A DNA stretch of 64,000 nt from Streptomyces sp. Ru62 (lineage in GTDB: Bacteria; Actinomycetota; Actinomycetes; Streptomycetales; Streptomycetaceae), in the NCBI RefSeq assembly GCF_002920615.1, contig NZ_PQSU01000038.1, positions 21,836-85,835 of the forward strand, in the 5' to 3' direction. Within the stretch, counting starts at the first letter, position 1, and every line of letters starts with the position of its first letter. The translations under genes were made by a program, and so were the position numbers. Shown piece by piece: positions 54,678 to 63,369 of the stretch. The notes below the pieces were generated by a model. It was given only the letters and a program-made list of their open reading frames with translations, ran no database searches and was not told the origin of the DNA.

Positions 54678-57503
54678 TCACCGCGTGCCGGCGCCGCCCG
54701 TGTCGAGTGCGGCGAGCAGCGCCTGGGTCTGCTCCAGACGCGACGGGTGGACCTCCATGTCCCGGTAGACGTCGAGGGCCTGTTCCAGGGCCTGTCTCGC
54801 GGCGTTCCGGTCGCCCATGGCCTGGTGCACCTCTCCCAGGTGCACCAGGGCTTCCGCTTCGTTGAAGCGGTGCCCCAGGGCCCGGTGGAGTTCCAGGCCG
54901 CGCCGGTGGCACGCGAGGGCCTGGGAGTGCTCTCCGAGTTGCTGGTAGGCGGTGCCGAGGGTATCGAGGGTGTCGGACTGGCCCCGCAGGTCGCCGAGTT
55001 CCCTCTGGATCGCCATGGCCTGTTCGCAATGGGTGACGGCGTCTCGGTGGTCGCCCTGCTGCACGTGGTCCCACGCCACGGCGTTCAGGGCGCGCGCCAG
55101 TCCGGCCCGGTGGCCGAGTCGCGTGAACAGGCGGACGGCCTGTTGGTCGTGGTGCAACGCCGCCGGCCGGTCTCCCGTGTGCTCGTGGAGCCAGCCGAGG
55201 CCCAGGTGGGTGTGGGCCTCGGACAGCGCCTGATCGCTGTCCCGGGCCAGGGCCAGAGCCCGGGTCAGCCAGCTGTGCGCCCCGTCGTGGTCGCCGGCCT
55301 CGGTGCGCTCCCAGGCCAGTGCGCGGTGGGACTCGGTCTGGGCGGCCGCGTCACCGAGCCGGGCCGCGGCCGCCAGCGCCGTGGTGTGGACGGTCGCGAC
55401 GTCGCTCCACTGTCCGCGCCGGGTCAGGAAGGTCGTCAGGGCCCAGGCCAGTTGCCAGGCGTGGGTGTCGTGGCCGTGCCGCGCGGCCTGGTGCACGGCG
55501 GCGACGAGCGCCGTGTGCTCCTGGGCGAACCACGACATCGCCTCATCGTGGGTGGTGAGGTCCTGCGGACGCACGCCGTCGACGGCCGGTGCCGGGCGGA
55601 TGGGATCCCGGTGCGGGTGCAGCAGCCGGTCGGCCGACCAGGCGGTGTGCAGATAGTGGTCGAGGAGACGGACGCGGGCCGCCCGGCCCTCCGCGCCGTC
55701 GACGGAGTCGGCGACTTCGAGGGCGTAGGTGCGCAGCAGGTCATGGCTGTGGAATCGGCCGGGGACGTGCTCGTGAAGGAGGTGGGCGGCGCGGAGCCGG
55801 TCCAGCGCCGTGCGCGTCCGGGCCGGGGACAGGCCCGTGAGGCTGCCGGCGGCGGGGTGGGCGAGGTCGGTACCGGGGGCCTGCACGAGCTGGCGGAACA
55901 CCCGGGCGGTCTCCGGGTCGAGGGCGCGGTAGGAGGAGGCGAGGACCGTGCGCACGTCGGTGGCGCTCTCACCGGTGCCCAGGGCGTCGAGGCGGGTGCT
56001 GCTCTCGCGCAGCTCCTCGGTCAGGGCGGTCAGGGTGCACACCGGGTTGGTCGTGATCCGCGCGGCCAGGACGCTCAGTGCGAGGGGCAGCCCGGCGCAC
56101 TGGTCCACCAGGGCGGTGGCGGCGTCGGGTTCCGCAGCGACTCGTTCTGCGCCCAGCCGGCCCGCCAGAAGCTCGCGTGCCGTGGTGGAGTCGAACCCGT
56201 TGACCGTCAGATGGGTGACCTGGTGGGAGACGGTCAGCCCGGTGAGCTGGTCGCGGCTGGTGATCACGACCGTGCAGGTGGGCGTGCCCGGCAAAAGTGG
56301 CAGGATCTGCTGGGTGTCACGGGAGTTGTCCAGGACCACGAGCATGTGCCGGTCGGCCAGGAGACTGCGGTACAGGGCTGCCTGGGCGTCGGCGGCGGCC
56401 GGTATCCGCCCGGGGTCGACGCCGAGGGTGTCGAGGAATCCGCGGATCACCATGAACGGGTCGGCCGGTTCACCCGACGGCGTGAACCCACGGAGATCCG
56501 CGAAGAGCTGCCCGTCGGGAAAGTGCTGGTTCCGGCTGTGGGCCCAGCGCAGCGCGAGCCAGGTCTTGCCGACCCCGCCGGTGCCGCAGATCACCGCCAG
56601 CGGCATGGTGGTGCGGGGCTCGGCCTGGGACGCGAGCAACTTGTCCAGGACGGCGAGTTCCGTGTCGCGGCCGACGAAGTGCGCTGGCGGAGCGAGTAGT
56701 TGGCGGGGTACCGGTGACGTCGTCGCCGCGCCCGCCGACAGCCGCTCCGTAGCCGCCTCGTGAAGCGCAAGCGCCGGGTCGTTGGCCAGGATCTGCTGGT
56801 GAAGACCGCGCAGAGGCGGTCCCGGGTCGGCCCCCAGCTCATGCGCCAGGCGCCGGCGGATGTCCTCGTAGCAGGAGAGGGCGTCGGCGGCGCGCCCGGC
56901 TCGGTACAGGGCGAGCATGAGGTGACCGGCCAGTCGTTCGTCCAGTGGGTGCTCACCGGCGAGCGCGCTGAGCTCGGGCAGCAGTTCACCGTGGTGCCCG
57001 GTGCGTAATCGGAGGTCGGTGCAGTGCAGTCGCGCCGAGAACCGCTCCCGCTCCAGTGCCTGGCGCAGGTCGCAGAACCACGGGACGTCCACGGCGGCGA
57101 ACGGTTCGCCCCGCCACAGTCCGAGCGCCTGTCGCATCAGGGACGCCGCCTGCGTGTCATCGGCCGTCCGGGCACGCGCGACCAGGTCCCGGAACAGGTG
57201 CAGATCCACGGACAGCGGGCTCGCTTCGAGCACATAGCCCCCGGGGCGCCGGGCGATGACCACCTCCGGGGCCTGCGCCAGCGCCTGGCGCAGCCGGGAC
57301 AGGTACCCGTACAGCGTTCCCCTGACCCGCTGCGGCGGCCGGTCGCCCCACACCCGGTCGACGAGCGCGTCCACCGACACCGCCTTGTTGACGTCCAGGA
57401 GCAGAGCGGCCAGCACGCACCGCTGCCGCATGTGCCCCACGTCCGCGGGACGGCCGTCCAGACGCGCCTCGATCGTGCCGAGCAGGCTGAACTCCACCAC
57501 CAT
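54678..57503 (-). CDS. AfsR/SARP-type regulator with NB-ARC and TPR domains
   Basis: 941 residues from ATG 57503; GAGAAGGGGG is 5 bases upstream, and an in-frame ATG at 57533 is less well placed. Domains: OmpR-like winged helix 1-90 (RVRGTLYGYLSRLRQALAQA), BTAD about 95-245 (LPELSALAGEHPLDERLAGH), NB-ARC about 285-560 with P-loop VICGTGGVGKTWLALRWA and LLADRHMLVVLDNSRDTQQI, then about seven TPRs to the end (LDTLGTAYQQLGEHSQALAC). AfsR-like proteins activate antibiotic or secreted-metabolite genes after ATP-driven oligomerisation. It is divergent from the lipoprotein gene, an arrangement that recalls afsR/afsS (inference). Confidence 0.94.
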   Translation of the reverse strand: MVVEFSLLGTIEARLDGRPADVGHMRQRCVLAALLLDVNKAVSVDALVDRVWGDRPPQRVRGTLYGYLSRLRQALAQAPEVVIARRPGGYVLEASPLSVDLHLFRDLVARARTADDTQAASLMRQALGLWRGEPFAAVDVPWFCDLRQALERERFSARLHCTDLRLRTGHHGELLPELSALAGEHPLDERLAGHLMLALYRAGRAADALSCYEDIRRRLAHELGADPGPPLRGLHQQILANDPALALHEAATERLSAGAATTSPVPRQLLAPPAHFVGRDTELAVLDKLLASQAEPRTTMPLAVICGTGGVGKTWLALRWAHSRNQHFPDGQLFADLRGFTPSGEPADPFMVIRGFLDTLGVDPGRIPAAADAQAALYRSLLADRHMLVVLDNSRDTQQILPLLPGTPTCTVVITSRDQLTGLTVSHQVTHLTVNGFDSTTARELLAGRLGAERVAAEPDAATALVDQCAGLPLALSVLAARITTNPVCTLTALTEELRESSTRLDALGTGESATDVRTVLASSYRALDPETARVFRQLVQAPGTDLAHPAAGSLTGLSPARTRTALDRLRAAHLLHEHVPGRFHSHDLLRTYALEVADSVDGAEGRAARVRLLDHYLHTAWSADRLLHPHRDPIRPAPAVDGVRPQDLTTHDEAMSWFAQEHTALVAAVHQAARHGHDTHAWQLAWALTTFLTRRGQWSDVATVHTTALAAAARLGDAAAQTESHRALAWERTEAGDHDGAHSWLTRALALARDSDQALSEAHTHLGLGWLHEHTGDRPAALHHDQQAVRLFTRLGHRAGLARALNAVAWDHVQQGDHRDAVTHCEQAMAIQRELGDLRGQSDTLDTLGTAYQQLGEHSQALACHRRGLELHRALGHRFNEAEALVHLGEVHQAMGDRNAARQALEQALDVYRDMEVHPSRLEQTQALLAALDTGGAGTR

Positions 57504-57690
57504 CCGATCCCCCTTCTCGCCGTTCACGTCCATCACTTGGCGACCGCACTCACCAGGCGATTCAAGGTCTACCCAAGGTTCGTCCCCAGTCAGACCCGCA
57601 GGGTGGAACCGACGAAAGGGCCGGCGTGGCCCGACGGGTGTACGGCCTCGCCGGTGCCCACGGCCGTCCGGAGAGGACAGGGGGAGCGCG

Positions 57691-58662
57691 ATGCGACGTA
57701 TCGGCCGGGCGGTGGGAGCCGCCGTACTCCTCGTGTGCTGTGCCGGGGGATGCAGTACACAGCCGGGGGCGGGGAGCGCGGAGCCGGGGGCGGACGGCAC
57801 GGGACCGTCCCTGGCTCCGCTGCCCGCGAACCAACCGCGCGACAGCCTTCCGCTGGACGCCTACGTGCCCTCCCCCGAAGAGCAGGCCCGGTCCGACCGC
57901 GCCCAGGTGGCGCTGGAACGGGCCTGCCTGGCCCGCTACGGACTGCGCTGGGACGGGCCGGGCGAGACCGCTCTGGAGACCGGCCGGCGGATGGCCCTGT
58001 CACGGCAGGCGGCCCGATGGGGCACGGTGGACCTGCGGCAGGCGGCGCGGTACGGGTACCACGCACCGCCCTGGAGCACGTACAACCCCCAGGTGGGTGC
58101 GCTGCTGGACCAGCACGCCGATCTCCCTGCCGATGTGGAGAAGGTGCTCTACGGCCTGGTGGGGACGTTCGGGGACAAGGCCGTTCCGCAGAACGGATGC
58201 CGGGCCGAGGCGGCCGCGCGGCTCCTGCGTGGTGCTCCCCGTGCGGACCGCAACCTTCCTGACTGGCTGGGGCGACAGGCGGCCGACGCGAGCGCCGAGG
58301 ATCCCCGGCTGTCGACGGTCTTGGGTGCGTGGCGCGCCTGCATGACCCGCGCCGGCCACCCGTACGCCTCGCCGCACGCCGCCGCGCACGATCCCCGCTG
58401 GAAACGGGTCCGGACTCCCACCGAGAAAGAGCTCACGGTGGCCGTGGCGGACGTCCGGTGCCAGAACGAGGTGCGCTACCTGCCCGCCCTGGTGGACGTC
58501 ACCTCCCGCCACCAGCGCGAGCTGATGAGCCGTTACACCACTGAACTCGGCCGGCTGAAGCGCCTGAAGGACGTACGGGCGCGCAACGTCGCCGAAGCGC
58601 TCGCCGCTCAGCCGTCCGGCACCGCGTCCTCGCAGGAGGGCGACCGGGACGGATCCGGGTGA
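57691..58662 (+). CDS. Lipoprotein divergent from the AfsR-like gene
   Basis: 323 residues from ATG 57691 (GGGGGAG 5 bases upstream). N-terminus has a lipobox: AVGAAVLLVCCAGGCSTQ, so it would be lipid-anchored outside the membrane. The mature part contains paired Cys (LERACLARYGLRW, AWRACMTRAGHPYA, VRCQNEVRYLPALV) and ends in a charged helix (MSRYTTELGRLKRLKDVRAR). Similar proteins are common and uncharacterised in Streptomyces. A function in signalling to or under the AfsR-like regulator is possible from position only. Confidence 0.85.
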   Translation: MRRIGRAVGAAVLLVCCAGGCSTQPGAGSAEPGADGTGPSLAPLPANQPRDSLPLDAYVPSPEEQARSDRAQVALERACLARYGLRWDGPGETALETGRRMALSRQAARWGTVDLRQAARYGYHAPPWSTYNPQVGALLDQHADLPADVEKVLYGLVGTFGDKAVPQNGCRAEAAARLLRGAPRADRNLPDWLGRQAADASAEDPRLSTVLGAWRACMTRAGHPYASPHAAAHDPRWKRVRTPTEKELTVAVADVRCQNEVRYLPALVDVTSRHQRELMSRYTTELGRLKRLKDVRARNVAEALAAQPSGTASSQEGDRDGSG

Positions 58663-58711
58663 GAGCGAGCCGACCGTCAGCACGATCCGCGATACGAGAG
58701 AGGACATCGAC

Positions 58712-59068
58712 ATGCGACGCATGATCACCACTGTGCTGGGCGCCCTGGCCCTCACCGCGACATCCGTCGGTCTGTGGGCGGCGCCGGCCAGCGCGAGCGA
58801 CGTCTACCAGGGAAGCGACTGGGCGACCCACGCCTACGACGGAACGTGGTTCGACTACTGCGACGGCGAGGACGACAACCACTCCGTGTGGGGCGGCTAC
58901 TACACCACCGCCTCCAGCGCCTACCAGACGTCCAGCCCGGTGAACGGGTACTGCGGCACCGAGTTCGTCAGCGGGGTGCTGACCAACCTGAGGATGGTCG
59001 AGGACAACCCGTCCAGCAGCACCAACTACTACGGCGCCTGGCACGGCTACCCGGTCGCCGGCAACTGA
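58712..59068 (+). CDS. Small secreted protein
   Basis: 118 residues with signal peptide TTVLGALALTATSVGLWAAP and ASA cleavage site. The mature protein of about 90 residues is rich in Tyr, Trp, Gly and Asp (WATHAYDGTWFDYCDGEDDN) and has two Cys, likely one disulfide. GAGAGGA precedes the ATG. It follows the lipoprotein gene by 49 bases on the same strand. No family was recognised. A terminator follows. Confidence 0.85.
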   Translation: MRRMITTVLGALALTATSVGLWAAPASASDVYQGSDWATHAYDGTWFDYCDGEDDNHSVWGGYYTTASSAYQTSSPVNGYCGTEFVSGVLTNLRMVEDNPSSSTNYYGAWHGYPVAGN

Positions 59069-59093
59069 CCGCTGCGGCTCTTTGCGGAAGCAT

Positions 59094-59128
59094 CCCGGCG
59101 GCGGGCCCGTCGAAGGCCCGCCGCCGGG
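59094..59128 (+). terminator. Terminator after the secreted protein
   Basis: CCCGGCGGCGGGCC and GGCCCGCCGCCGGG form a perfect 14-bp stem around CGTCGAA, 25 bases after the stop. Confidence 0.8.
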
Positions 59129-59168
59129 CCCGGCCGTCCCTGCCGCGGCCCGGCAACGGGCAACGAGT

Positions 59169-59204
59169 GTGTGCTGCGGACCCCGTTGGGGGTCCGCAGC
59201 ACAC
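59169..59204. terminator. Second stem-loop
   Basis: GTGTGCTGCGGACCCC and GGGGTCCGCAGCACAC form a perfect 16-bp stem with tetraloop GTTG. It follows the first terminator by 40 bases. Confidence 0.8.
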
Positions 59205-59318
59205 GGCGGGGACGGGGGCCGAGGGAACGGCGTCCTGGCCGAACAGACAGACACGCGAGCGGCGTGATCTTACGGTTCATCTCGCAGGCTGTCCCCGCCA
59301 GGAGCAGAGGAGAACACG

Positions 59319-59675
59319 ATGGAGGCGCAAGCGGCCCCCTCCCACCACGTCGTGCAGCGGTACTTCCAGATGTGGAACACGGGCGACACCTCGATCGCTT
59401 CGGAAGTGCTGAGCCCGGACTGGACCGACCATGCACACCCAGAGGTGACCGGGCCCACCGATGTTCAACGCGCCGTCACGCAGACCCACGCCAGCCGACC
59501 AGGACTCCGGTTCCACATCGACACGATCCTCGGCACCGACGATTTGCTGTCAGTGGTCGGCGGTGTCGGCCACGAAAGTCGCCCAGGCACGATCGACAGC
59601 CATCTCATCTGGCTGATCCGGCTCCTCGACGGTCAGATGGCCGAGATGTGGACATACCGCCGGAACACTCCCTGA
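59319..59675 (+). CDS. SnoaL-like/NTF2-fold polyketide-cyclase-family protein
   Basis: 118 residues with AGAGGAG 9 bases upstream. Typical SnoaL-like cone fold: VVQRYFQMWNTGDTSIASEV, then LSPDWTDHAHPEVTGPTDVQ and WLIRLLDGQMAEMWTYRRN. The His-Asp pair in DHAHPE is the usual active-site position. These proteins are cyclases, isomerases or of unknown role; without polyketide genes nearby, function is open. Monocistronic. Confidence 0.88.
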   Translation: MEAQAAPSHHVVQRYFQMWNTGDTSIASEVLSPDWTDHAHPEVTGPTDVQRAVTQTHASRPGLRFHIDTILGTDDLLSVVGGVGHESRPGTIDSHLIWLIRLLDGQMAEMWTYRRNTP

Positions 59676-59965
59676 CGCTGCTGATCCACAACTCTTGACG
59701 ATTGCTCGGCGGCGACGGAAGCGGTGCAGCACCCGGGAAGGTCCCGAGAACTCGTAGGCGCGCGGGAATGTTCGCGGGGCAGGTGTGGTTGAACGGGGCG
59801 TGATGGTGAAGGGAACAGTGTCCCCGGGCCTCATCTATTGCATGCGAGGACGATCGTTCGGCTGAAGCCTCGCATTGCCTTTCGCCGCGTAGGCGACCGC
59901 CCTTCACGATCACACCCCTTTGCGGGTTCAGCCCCGGCCAGCACGCTGGCCGGGGCGCTCTCGTC
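59676..59965. other. Intergenic, nothing recognised
   Basis: No gene-like frame. A short AGCCCCGGCCAGC/GCTGGCCGGGGC inverted repeat at about 59931-59957 could terminate one of the flanking genes. Confidence 0.5.
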
Positions 59966-60292
59966 TCAGCCAATGCCGAGGCCGAGGGCTGTGTCGGGTC
60001 GGCAGTGCACGCAGGGCGGCACCCCGTTCCGGAGCGCGTCGAGGGCCTGCTCGCGCGTGGCGGGCCGGCAGCGGCCGCTCTTCTTCGCGGCCCAGCAGCC
60101 GCCGACGTGGACGGCGTCGACGTTGTCCCGTTTGAGGCCGTACTGGATCAGCCAGTCCGCAGGGGCCGGCCGCATCCGCTCACCCTGGCGCCGCTCCGCC
60201 TCCCGCCGCTCCTCCTCGGCGATCCAGCGGTCGATGAGCCCCAGCTGCCGGACGGCCTGCTGCTCGACGACCCGCCGGGCGAAACGCAGCAC
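59966..60292 (-). CDS. DUF6233 family protein, probably lacking its first residues
   Basis: 108 residues if read from GTG 60292. The DUF6233 layout is clear: LRFARRVVEQQAVRQLGLID, RWIAEEERREAERRQGE, then WLIQYGLKRDN, VHVGGCWAAKKSGRCRPATR and PPCVHCRPDTALGLGIG. The conserved Cys residues suggest metal binding. Family function unknown; such proteins mark Streptomyces plasmid and accessory DNA. Homology starts abruptly at about 60295, where a different plus-strand fragment begins, so the native start has been lost and expression is doubtful. Confidence 0.72.
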   Translation of the reverse strand: MLRFARRVVEQQAVRQLGLIDRWIAEEERREAERRQGERMRPAPADWLIQYGLKRDNVDAVHVGGCWAAKKSGRCRPATREQALDALRNGVPPCVHCRPDTALGLGIG

Positions 60293-60297
60293 GTCCA

Positions 60298-60440
60298 GAC
60301 GCGAGAGCGGCTGCTCACCGACACCGCCCGCGCCGACAGCTCCCTGCGCGCCGAAGTGGCCGCGCTCAAGCAGCCCCGGCTGTGGCTGGTCTACCTGGTC
60401 TTCTTTGGGGGGATCCCGCAGTCCACGTCGGAGGCCGTCG
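60298..60440 (+). pseudogene. Unknown protein fragment with a hydrophobic segment
   Basis: The plus strand reads TRERLLTDTARADSSLRAEV then AALKQPRLWLVYLVFFGG, a coiled-coil plus membrane segment resembling C-termini of plasmid membrane proteins. It begins exactly where DUF6233 homology on the other strand ends. No start codon or family is evident. Confidence 0.35.
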
Positions 60441-60510
60441 CTGAGTGGAGGGGCGCCGATGCTCCGACCCGGTGTCCTGCGTCGGCCGAACGCGCTGATA
60501 GAACCCGGCC

Positions 60511-60921
60511 ATGACATACCGATTCACCGCTCGTGTTGCCACAACGGAGATCGACCCTGACGGCTACTTCACCGAAGCTGCTCTTGCTGAAGAAGCGGAC
60601 GGAAGCGGATTCATCTTGATGTTCATGGCGGGCGAGGACGACCCAGATGAACAGGAGGTCGCCATGGGCATGGACACGCACTGCCTGGTCACAGCCGGAC
60701 AGGGCACCGCCTATGGCTGCGTACGCGAAGCCGTTCTGACGGGCAAGGTCCTCCGTGTCTCGCTCGACCCCGACGCACTGGAAAACCTGCGGTTGAGCGA
60801 TAGCGAGGTCGAGGCCGTCATCGATGCACCCGACGAGGATGTCGTTCAGTTCCGTAAAGTCCTCGCCCAGGTGCTCGCCTACGGACGTGCGGACGCTTTG
60901 CCCGTTCGTGTAGCCGTCTGA
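60511..60921 (+). CDS. Imm10-family immunity protein
   Basis: 136 residues. It starts MTYRFTARVATTEIDPDGYF and carries FILMFMAGEDDPDEQEVAMG and THCLVTAGQGTAYGCVREAV, the highly conserved core of immunity protein family 10. Acidic and cytoplasmic. Imm10 proteins neutralise toxin domains of polymorphic toxins; no toxin gene adjoins, so it is an orphan, protecting against toxins from neighbours or a lost one (inference). Confidence 0.92.
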   Translation: MTYRFTARVATTEIDPDGYFTEAALAEEADGSGFILMFMAGEDDPDEQEVAMGMDTHCLVTAGQGTAYGCVREAVLTGKVLRVSLDPDALENLRLSDSEVEAVIDAPDEDVVQFRKVLAQVLAYGRADALPVRVAV

Positions 60922-61971
60922 GCCGGTCATCGGACCGAGTTCGAGTGGGGAATTACGTGGAGCCGACGGCGCGATCCGTGGGGAATTGCATGACTGTCGA
61001 CAGCCCGGTGGCCGTGCGGTGCCGTGCCCGGAGGCCGCCCGTTGCCCGGCCCGGCCGCCCCGCCGTCCGCGCCCGCCGTCGTACTTCCCGTGCCTGCCGT
61101 CGTGCCGTCCTGTCGCCGCGCGGCGACGCCGCGCACCCGGTCGTCGTGCCCGCGTCCCGCACCCGGCCCCGCCCGGGCCGCAGTGTCACCGCTGCGCTGT
61201 GCCGGCCCGCGCGCCCCGTCCCGCCGGGCTGGGCCTGCGTCCGGCTGCCCGCGCCGAGTTGCTGCTCGTCGTGCGCCCTGTGCGCGGTCCCGGCCCGGCT
61301 GCCCGGCGGGGCCGTCCGGTTGTCTCGGTCAAGCTGGGTCTTGTCCGAGGTCTGGTGCCGGGGTGTTCGGGGTGAGGCGGCCAGCTGACGCAGGCCCGTA
61401 GCTGCCGGCAGCGGCCTGAACCTTCTTGCTGGCCCGCGCCGGTCCCGCCCCGGTGGTGATCCCGCGCCAGGGTATGCACCTCGCCAGCTTCCGGGCTGGT
61501 TGGGGCGTACGGCAGCCCTGGGGCCCGCGCCCGCCCGGCCTTCTTCTCGCCGGTACCCGCGTTCCGGGCGCAGGCGGGGGTGGTGTATTGGGTGGGAAGA
61601 CGTCCGTTCAGGGCGGTGCAGGGTGCTTGCCGAGACGGGTACACCCCGGGAGGCGTTCGGGCGTGCGAGGGAGTGGAAGGTGGGCCGCCCCTTCGCCGCC
61701 CGCAGTCGGCCGCGCAGCCGCGCGAGCTCCACAGGCTCGGCCGGGCGGCGGCCTCATCCGCGGCGGCGTGCTACCTGTCACCAGTGGCAAGCGAAGCAGG
61801 GGCGGTGTCGCCGCGTTCGGTTTTTGGTGGGCAGGGTGCCGGGCGGCGGCCCTGGGCATTCACGGGCCCTATTTCGCGCGCCTTGCGCGAGCCCCGGTCC
61901 CTACGATCACCTGGTACGGCTGTTGGAGGGGCGGGGATGGTTGAGGACATTGGGGACGGGAAGCGGCAGCG
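60922..61971. repeat. Low-complexity GC-rich region
   Basis: About 1 kb without protein-like frames. The part 61010-61360 is a C-rich tract of GTGCCCG/CCGCCGTC-type phrases. The sequence GTGCCCGGAGGCCGCC at 61024-61039 recurs at 63621-63636 in the right-hand tract. Confidence 0.5.
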
Positions 61972-63355
61972 ATGCGGCTCGCGGGAGGCGCGCCGCTTCA
62001 CAGCACGCTTGATGTCGCCGACCCCGCTGACTGGCTTGCGCTGGACGCAGGAGTGCGTGAGGTGGCCTGGCACCGCCCGCAGTTCCTGCCGGGGTGGAGC
62101 ACTCCGCCCACTGTCCGCCGACCTGACTCAGCTCGGCGAGTCCCGGCTCGCACTTGCCGTCTGCCACCGTGACGGGCGGATCCGTCAGGAGGCGCTGCGC
62201 CAGTCGATCCGGTACCCCGGTCTGCTGCCGTTGGTCGTGATCCGCTGCGCCGATTGGGTCGCCCCAGTACGCGAGCACGCCCGGCAGTTGCTGCGCGAGG
62301 CCCTGAACGTGGACTTGGCCCTCGACCTCGCGCCGCTCATCCTCCGTGTCGGCCGCCGTGACACAGGTGCCTTCGGCGTCGATGTGCTAGGCCAGATCCT
62401 GCGCCAGGCATCGCGCGGGCGGCTCGCTGTTCTCTTCGCTGACCCCGACCGCATCGTCCGGCGGTTTGCGTACCGGCTGGCCACCGAGGGCCGACTGCTC
62501 CGTCCTGCTGAGCTGGCCCGCGCGGCCGCCTGGGACCAGGACACCGTGGTCCAGGACCTGTGTGCCACAGCGGCGCTCACGGCTTTGGGGGACGAGGATG
62601 CCTACGAGGGTGTGCTGCCTTTACTGCTGTCCGCACGCAACCCGCGTGTCCGTTCGGCCGGCGTCACCGCGCTGAGACGGGCCGGGCGGTCAGAGCAGGC
62701 GGAAACGTTTCTCAGCGACCGTTCCGCGCTCGTGCGTGCCTGTGCCCGGTATGTCATACGACAGCAGGGGGGTGACCCGGCGGCCTGGTACCGGGAGCGG
62801 TGCACGGCACCAGACGACCCGGAGTTGCCGCCCGGTGCGGTCATCGGGCTGGCCGAGTGCGGGAACCGCGCGGACGCCGAGCTGCTGCGGCCGCTGCTCG
62901 TGCACCCGGCGGCCGGGGTGCGGGCGCGAGCGGTGGCAGGGCTGCGGGCGCTGGACTGCGCGGATGCGAAGCAGTTGCGGCCGCTCCTCGACGACCCTGC
63001 CCCGGGAGTCGTCCGCGAGACCGCCACCGCCCTGCTGCCCTCGGCCAGGGAACTGCCCGCCGACTGGCTACTGGAGCGCACCAGCTCCGAGCGGCCGCGG
63101 CACGTCCGCGTCGGCGCGTTCCGGCTGCTCGACGCGCGCGGCGGCATCGTGGCGCTACGGGCGGCAGTCGGTCTGTTCGAGGACCCGGATGCGAAGCTGC
63201 GCACCTGGGCCGCGCAATCAGTGGAGCGCTGGCATCCGTCCCCGGACGGCCGGCGCGGTGACGCGGAGGTGGGTGAACTGCTCGACCGGAGCCGACACCT
63301 CTTCAGCGACCACATGCTGCGCCGGCTCAAGTGGGAAGCCGGGGTGGACAGCTGA
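61972..63355 (+). pseudogene. HEAT-repeat protein with a 5' frameshift
   Basis: From ATG 61972 the frame gives MRLAGGAPLHSTLDVADPAD and VREVAWHRPQFLPGWS, and must shift near 62100 to continue LRPLSADLTQLGESRLALAV. The rest is open to TGA 63355, about 415 residues of tandem HEAT-like helices: DAYEGVLPLLLSARNPRVRS, ADAELLRPLLVHPAAGVRAR, AKQLRPLLDDPAPGVVRETA. Such solenoids are protein-interaction scaffolds. An ATG at 62010 in the second frame could give a protein lacking the N-terminus. Function unknown; it may be an intact gene with a different start. Confidence 0.7.
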
Positions 63356-63369
63356 ACTGCACCGCGGTC

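Noticed and set aside
54501..56699. A 732-codon plus-strand frame
   Set aside because: Antisense shadow of the AfsR-like gene, which has all expected domain motifs on the minus strand.
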